Part shown: piece by piece, positions 59,447 through 64,000 of the stretch | How positions within the stretch are numbered: the stretch's first letter is position 1 | Layout: each line of letters begins with the position of its first letter | Assembly (NCBI GenBank): GCA_030015575.1 | Contig: JASDDO010000024.1 | Coordinates: 218,074,996 to 218,138,995 of the forward strand | Direction: 5' to 3' | Source of the DNA: Agapanthus africanus | Lineage: Eukaryota; Streptophyta; Magnoliopsida; Asparagales; Amaryllidaceae | DNA: 64,000 nt | Program-made: the position numbers and the translations under genes | Notes under the pieces: model-generated | Told to the model about the DNA's origin: nothing | The model's database searches: none | Seen by the model: the letters and a program-made list of their open reading frames with translations, nothing else

Positions 59447-60113
59447 CCTCACGTGTTTAACACGTGAGGCTTATTAGCCTAGCAATTGATTTAATTGTTG
59501 TGCCTATATGCGTTGCATATAGGCACTCATATGTTAAACATGTGGGGCTGTTTTAGCCTAGCAATTGTTTTAATTGCTGTGCCTATATGCGTTGCATATA
59601 GAGACTCACGTGTTAAACATGTGGGGATGTTTTAGCCTATCAATTGTTTTAATTGCTATATCTATATGCATTACATATAGGCACTCACGTGTTAAACACG
59701 TGGGGCTGTTTTAGCCTAGCAATTGTTTTAATTGCAGTGCCTATATGCGTTGCATATAGAAACTCACGTATTAAACATGCGGGTCTGTTTTAGCCTAGCA
59801 ATTGTTTTAATTGCTATGTTTATATGCGTTGCATATAGGCACTCACGTGTTAAACACGTGGGGCTGTTTTAGCCTGGTAATTGTTTTAATTGCAGTGCCT
59901 ATATGCGTTACATATAGGCACTCATGTGTTAAACACGTGGGGCTATCTTAGCCTAACAATTGTTTTAATTATTGTGCCATATGCATTGTATATAGGCACT
60001 CATGTGTTAAACACGTGGGGCTGTTTTAGGCTAGCAATTGTTTTAATTGTTGTGCCTATATGCGTTGCATGTAGGCACTCAGGTGTTAAACGCGTGGGGC
60101 TGTTTTAGTGGGG
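59447..60113. repeat. 79-bp tandem array, eight units, three hairpins per unit
   Basis: The block TTTAGCCTAGCAATTGTTTT recurs every 79 bases (about 59473 to 60105). Each unit holds GCAATT-GTTTT-AATTGC, a hairpin with arms GTGCCTATATGC/GCATATAGGCAC around GTT, and CACGTGTT-A-AACACGTG. Units differ at several sites but hardly in length. Confidence 0.9.
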
Positions 60114-60151
60114 AACTTTCCCTCATCCCTTTTTTTATGAGGGAACAAATG

Positions 60152-60165
60152 CCCCCCAGCGTTTC
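60152..60165 (-). promoter_or_regulatory. Polypurine-like tract of element F3
   Basis: Minus strand CGCTGGGGGGCATT directly precedes TGTTCCC, the LTR start. It supports minus orientation of F3. Confidence 0.55.
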
Positions 60166-60261
60166 TCTCACATGTCTTGCACGAGAGTGCAACGTTGTCT
60201 GCCCTCACAGCTGTTGGATTGCCTAGGGGAATGGGAAGATGAACCGCTCCACATCATGTCT

Positions 60262-60268
60262 TATAAAT
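60262..60268 (+). promoter_or_regulatory. TATA box of the antisense PMD gene
   Basis: CTTATAAATGCAGG just inside the LTR. A leader of about 770 bases to the ATG region follows, rich in palindromic words (GAGAATTTAATTCTC, GGGAATTTTATTCCC). A leader intron at about 60917-61056 (GTGAGC...ATTTTAG) is possible. Confidence 0.5.
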
Positions 60269-61061
60269 GCAGGGGTTTCTTCCTCTGAGAAGACCACCGT
60301 TCCTTCATCTTCTTCCCCACTTATTTTCTTTGAGAATTTAATTCTCTTTTTCAGAGCTTAGTTCTCTGCCCACTGAAATCTTAGAGTTAAACTCCGTTAA
60401 AACTTTTCTTTGGTAAGGTTCACGAACGGAACCCCCCCTCTTTTTTTGTTCTTTTCGTCGTGGATTTTAAATCCGGGGACAAAGCTTTGCTCTTTTCTTA
60501 AATTGGTTTCTGAAATATCCAAAGCACACAATTTTTTTAGATTCTAAGATCTTGAATCAATTGGGATTGTTGATCCTCCTCTTAGGGTTTTACCCTGTCA
60601 CCGATCTTTAAGATCCTTGGAATTTAATTCCATTTTCCTTGCCTCCTTGCCATGGGGGTTTTCTGTGATTTAATCCCTTTATTAAAGGAATTTAATTCCT
60701 TGTTCACAGAGCTTAGCTCTGAGAGAGAGTCAGATATTTTTGGGAATTTTATTCCCTAATGCTCTCGGGTATTTGAGGGTTTTAATGCCCCTAATGCAGA
60801 TTTAAATCTGTTGTGCTTTTTTTTAACAGAACTCGCTTTAAGAGTTGTTTAAACTTTCCTGCTTACTTGACGAGAACCTTTTTGATTCTCCCAATGATTA
60901 CTTAGCCTCATCATTGGTGAGCCGCTATTTAGATTTTGTGGGGTCCATTAGTTTTGCAGGCAGTGGTCCCGTCACATCACGGTTTTCTGTTATTTTATTT
61001 TATGTTACCTTATTATTTATTGTTATTATTTTTAAATGTTTTTTTTATTATTTTAGGAACG

Positions 61062-64000
61062 ATGGCCTCGCTTCCTGACTTCCCTTACACTCGCTCAGAA
61101 CCCGCTTTTCCGCAGTCGCCATAGGACGAGGAGGTTATGGCGATGATCAGGGCGCATGATACGGACCATACTAGTCTTCTCTTGTGGGGAAAGTGGCACG
61201 GTCATATCATCTGGGGCCGCCGTAGTTTTACCTGTGAAGAGCCGTCAGAACCCATCCGCTCTATATCACCAACGGAACGCCCACAGACTGCTTATGCGCT
61301 GGAAGCGACTAATTGGACTCCCGCAGGCCGACTAGAGCCCTCAACGACCGGAGTACCAAACCAACCCATGGTGGCCATCGACATTCTGGGGCGCCGAATA
61401 TGTCAGGGCGAAGATCGACCCTGGGGGCAGCTTTACAAGGTAGGCGTTATCCCCCGCCATCCAGTGGGCTACCTTCCCTGGGCTCGGTACATTCTCTCTA
61501 CCCAACGCACACGTCTGCAGAAGGTCGGGCTGTACCAGGCGGTGTACGCTTCATTGTTTTATTACCACGTCCCTCACGTCTGGTGGGTTAAAGTTTTCTT
61601 GAATCAATGGAATCTTCCCACCAACACGTTCTTGCTAGGAGATCGGGAGGTCTCAATTTCACTGGAAGAGTTTCGCGAGATCTCCGGGTTGCCGATCAGG
61701 GGGGAGCATTATGAAGAATTACTGCCTCCCGATGAATATGTGTTTGATACGGTACCTGCTATGCTCGATGGCCTGTCGACTGAGAACGCCGTATGTCCTA
61801 AGTACCCAAGTCTAATTAAGGTCCTGGGTATCTTTGAAAAGCTGTTCGTGACATTGGAAAGGCTAGGTGTCACCTTTGACGCTTTCATTGCTTGCTTTCT
61901 TCGAGAGGACGTCGTATCTAAGAAGGCTCCGAAATTTGCAAAAATTGAAGACCCTTTTGGATTATGGTTAAGGAACTTGCCGGCCAAGGAGGAAGACTTG
62001 CCGCATTTCTATATTCCGAACTCGTCAACCGTATCTTTTGACGCAATTGCGGCCCCTGGTATGGACGAAGAGACCTTTTTCGTTGGTTTTATCAGTCTTT
62101 GGCTATGCCGGTTTGCCATGCTGATGCATCACCGCTTTATGAGAGCCTCCGTTTTTTATCCCACTCACCGCATAGCTGGGGGAGCACGGCTAGCTGTTGG
62201 CATCGCGGGGTTATCACATCTATATCACGGATTAAGCGTCGCGGCTAATACTTCAAACCCAGGTGTGGAGATCGTGAATTTCCCCCTCCACTACTTCACG
62301 TCATGGGTTGAGATGCACGTGCTAGGAGCATTCGCTGCGCACTAGCGGCCAAATTTTTATGATTCGTACACCTTCCCGTGGATTATGAGGTTGGTTGTTG
62401 CTTCTGCTCCTGATTCGACCCAAGTAGGGGCTCTCCGCGTACCGCTGAACCCGTACTCAAAAGAAGGCGGAATGGTATTCAACGATTGAGTCATTTCCGC
62501 TCCAGCAGGGCCCATTCAACAATTGTTTGATTTATCGAAGGGTGGGGTCCCGGCTTTGAAACCAAAAGAGGTCATGCACCTATACTCGATCAGGCCAAGG
62601 TATCTGGTGTTCCGCCGGAATAATGCTGTCCTTTTCATGCGGTATAGTCCACACCGCTTTGCTCAACAGTTGGCCTATGACTAGGGCATCCCTCTCGAGG
62701 CATTCATAGTCGAGCCTGCTCCCTCTTTGGAGGTAACTTGCGACGTCATCCACCATTTCATGCGGCTAAACACCGGCTCCCGCTTTATGATCCAAGAGTC
62801 CGACTACCTTCTGAGACCCGTAGGGTCCTTTAAGGGTTGGTATCGTCATCGCGGTGGCCCCATCATTGCAGAAGAGAGACAGATGCTTTTTGAGGGTAGA
62901 GCTCCCATTTCAGCTCAAGCCACCAATTCCCCATTGCGGACGCGATCAGTGGTTTGCCTTCCATTGAGGGATAGCGGTTTGGTACTTATCCCCAAAGCCG
63001 CAAAAATAGAATCGAACCCTCACACTGCTGGTATGCCAGTGCGCACTAGAGTCGAAGCAAAGGATTCCAATGAAACACCAGCAGGAGCAGTAGTGTCGCC
63101 AAAGGGGGATACCGAAAGTGAAGTTGGGCAACGTCGTGCCAAAGCGCCCAGGGGGAGGAAGCGTTCTTTTGCTAGTGTTAGCAAAAGTTCCAAGAGGAGG
63201 AAGAAATTGTTTGCCGGCCTACTCGACACCCTGCTTGAGTCCGAGCCATTTATTCAGGATGAACCGATAGCTATGGAGGAGTCAGACGCCGGTCTTATCT
63301 ATCCTGGCTCGTCTGCCGAGGAGGCCGCACAATTGGCTGAGGCTTTAAGGCGTTCTCAAGATGAGACCGAGAACGTGTGCGCTATGAAAAAAGCTTATCC
63401 CCCCATTGCATTCTACGACGTCGAACCCTTATCACGGAGGGTGCATATGGGTCCTCTATTAATGGAAGAAGAACGGGCCCTTAAACAACCCATCTCAGAT
63501 GCTTCCGAGGATAAGCTTGCACTAAAAACAGGCGATCATTCATTTGCACTTGAAGCCCGACGAGCGTATTTAATGAGAAAAGAACGAAGGCTCGAAAAAG
63601 CCATACTTCAAGCTCCTTGGCATATTGGTATGTGTGTTTTTCGCGTTCTTCCTTTGGCTAGTAATTTGTATTACTTTTATGTCCTCTTATTTTTACGCGA
63701 TCTTTGCAGGGACTTCTGTAGCGGAAGCGGGTTTGAGTCCGAATCAGGTCATGGTTGCGGATTCCGTGAATATCTCCCATGACACACCAGGGGGTGTAGA
63801 AGGGATTACTGAAGCTGCTACCCTTACTGTGGTGCTTCCGGTGGTGGCTGGTGTCTCCTCCATGTCCACTCCCTAAGCAGAGTTGACGTCATCGGCCATG
63901 GATCCCATGGACATCCCTAACGACGTACCGGAGAGCATAGATGAGATTATTGAAGCCGTCATCCCTACCTTGGAGCCTCCAGCGGAAGCTTTTGTCCCCT
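61062..64000 (+). pseudogene. Antisense plant-mobile-domain (PMD) gene of element F3, runs past window
   Basis: Plus-strand gene with two long parts (main open parts 61137-62345 and 62727-63782). The first shows the PMD (PF10536) pattern: QAVYASLFYYHVPHVWWVKVF, NLPTNTFLLGDREVSISLEE, FREISGLPIRGEHYEE, and a later LWLCRFAMLMHH block. The second carries a basic, nuclear-signal-like stretch RGRKRSFASVSKSSKRRKK and acidic and Glu-rich segments. A GT-AG intron is likely at 63628-63709 (GTATGT...TTTGCAG), and the frame is open to the window end. PMD proteins are found both as host genes (silencing and meristem factors) and in transposons; here the LTR context favours element cargo. About three breaks. 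Confidence 0.75.

Larger units (their letters stand above)
56469..60151 (-). mobile_element. 3' LTR of element F3 (F family, 3.7 kb)
   Basis: From TGTTCACCACCG to ATGAGGGAACA, matching the termini of the copy at 39694-43113. Same block order as there: GACGCGACC, GGTAACCAC-like block, GTGGATTGTATAC, GGAC/GTCC array, CGGACCCGCCACCTCTCTGA, G-box doublets, GAATTAAATTC words. It gains a 79-bp array at its right end, which explains its greater length. No LTR partner is in the window. Confidence 0.85.
56469..64000 (-). mobile_element. Tat/Ogre-like element F3 with antisense PMD gene (runs past window)
   Basis: A complete-looking LTR (56469-60151) is followed by a purine tract on the minus strand and a plus-strand gene with its own promoter. 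This mirrors element C, where the 3' LTR (minus orientation) is followed by an antisense gene. The gag/pol part should lie to the right of the window. The left flank GTACT (56464-56468) is the first copy of a possible target duplication in copia E. Confidence 0.7.

Noticed and set aside
59890-60108. Repetitive 72-codon protein
   Set aside because: Open only because the 79-bp array happens to lack stops in one frame for three units.
59447-60113. CRISPR-like array
   Set aside because: Units are contiguous 79-bp tandem repeats without unique spacers, inside a plant LTR.

Overview
The window looks like repeat-rich, probably heterochromatic, nuclear DNA of a flowering plant. Almost everything that can be named is a plant LTR retrotransposon of the Ty3/gypsy (Tat/Ogre-like and Tekay/Del-like chromovirus) or Ty1/copia type, plus one hAT-type MITE and one end of a CACTA transposon. 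No rRNA, true tRNA or convincing host gene is visible, and the species cannot be placed from these sequences.

Layout. 1-944: the end of a gypsy-type LTR inserted in the gag region of a Tat/Ogre-like element (F1, minus strand; gag 945-3438, LTR 3610 to about 5930). 5931-6973: unassigned. 6974-21082: a non-autonomous Tat-like element C on the minus strand. It has LTRs at both ends and a gag but no pol, two antisense plus-strand transcription units (one a Transposase_28-type gene with introns), and a minisatellite. It carries two solo LTR insertions (9473-12342 and 17296-20304). 21386-21957: a hAT-type MITE. 22720-38889: a tandem duplication of about 7 kb (copy 2 gained a 2.2-kb solo LTR) that contains the 5' part of copia element D and the left LTR of a chromovirus T. 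Element D runs to 50965 and was split by T (36192-50009), and T in turn holds a solo LTR of the Tat family (39694-43113). 51118-51640: one end of a CACTA transposon, interrupted by an Angela/Tork-like copia E (51641-56468, minus), itself interrupted by Tat element F3 (56469 to beyond 64000). F3 carries an antisense plant-mobile-domain (PMD) gene.

Order of events inferred from nesting: copia D went in first, then chromovirus T entered D (5-bp target duplication GGAAG). The Tat solo LTR in T arose after T; its order relative to the duplication is not fixed. The roughly 7-kb tandem duplication, with a 3-bp microhomology junction, came after T, and the copia solo LTR in copy 2 came after the duplication. 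LTR pairs of C, D and T differ at roughly one site in ten by eye, so these are old fossils; the duplication copies differ at only about 1-3%.

The most unusual signal is the LTR of the F family (three copies). It is built almost end to end from short palindromic words of the form X-spacer-X', including G-box doublets, GGAC-N6-GTCC arrays and a 79-bp array whose units each hold three hairpins. Second is the antisense, spliced, promoter-bearing cargo gene next to the 3' LTR of both Tat-type elements, of a different gene family in each. Third is a tRNA-like module with A- and B-box-like motifs at the same place in the chromovirus-type LTRs.
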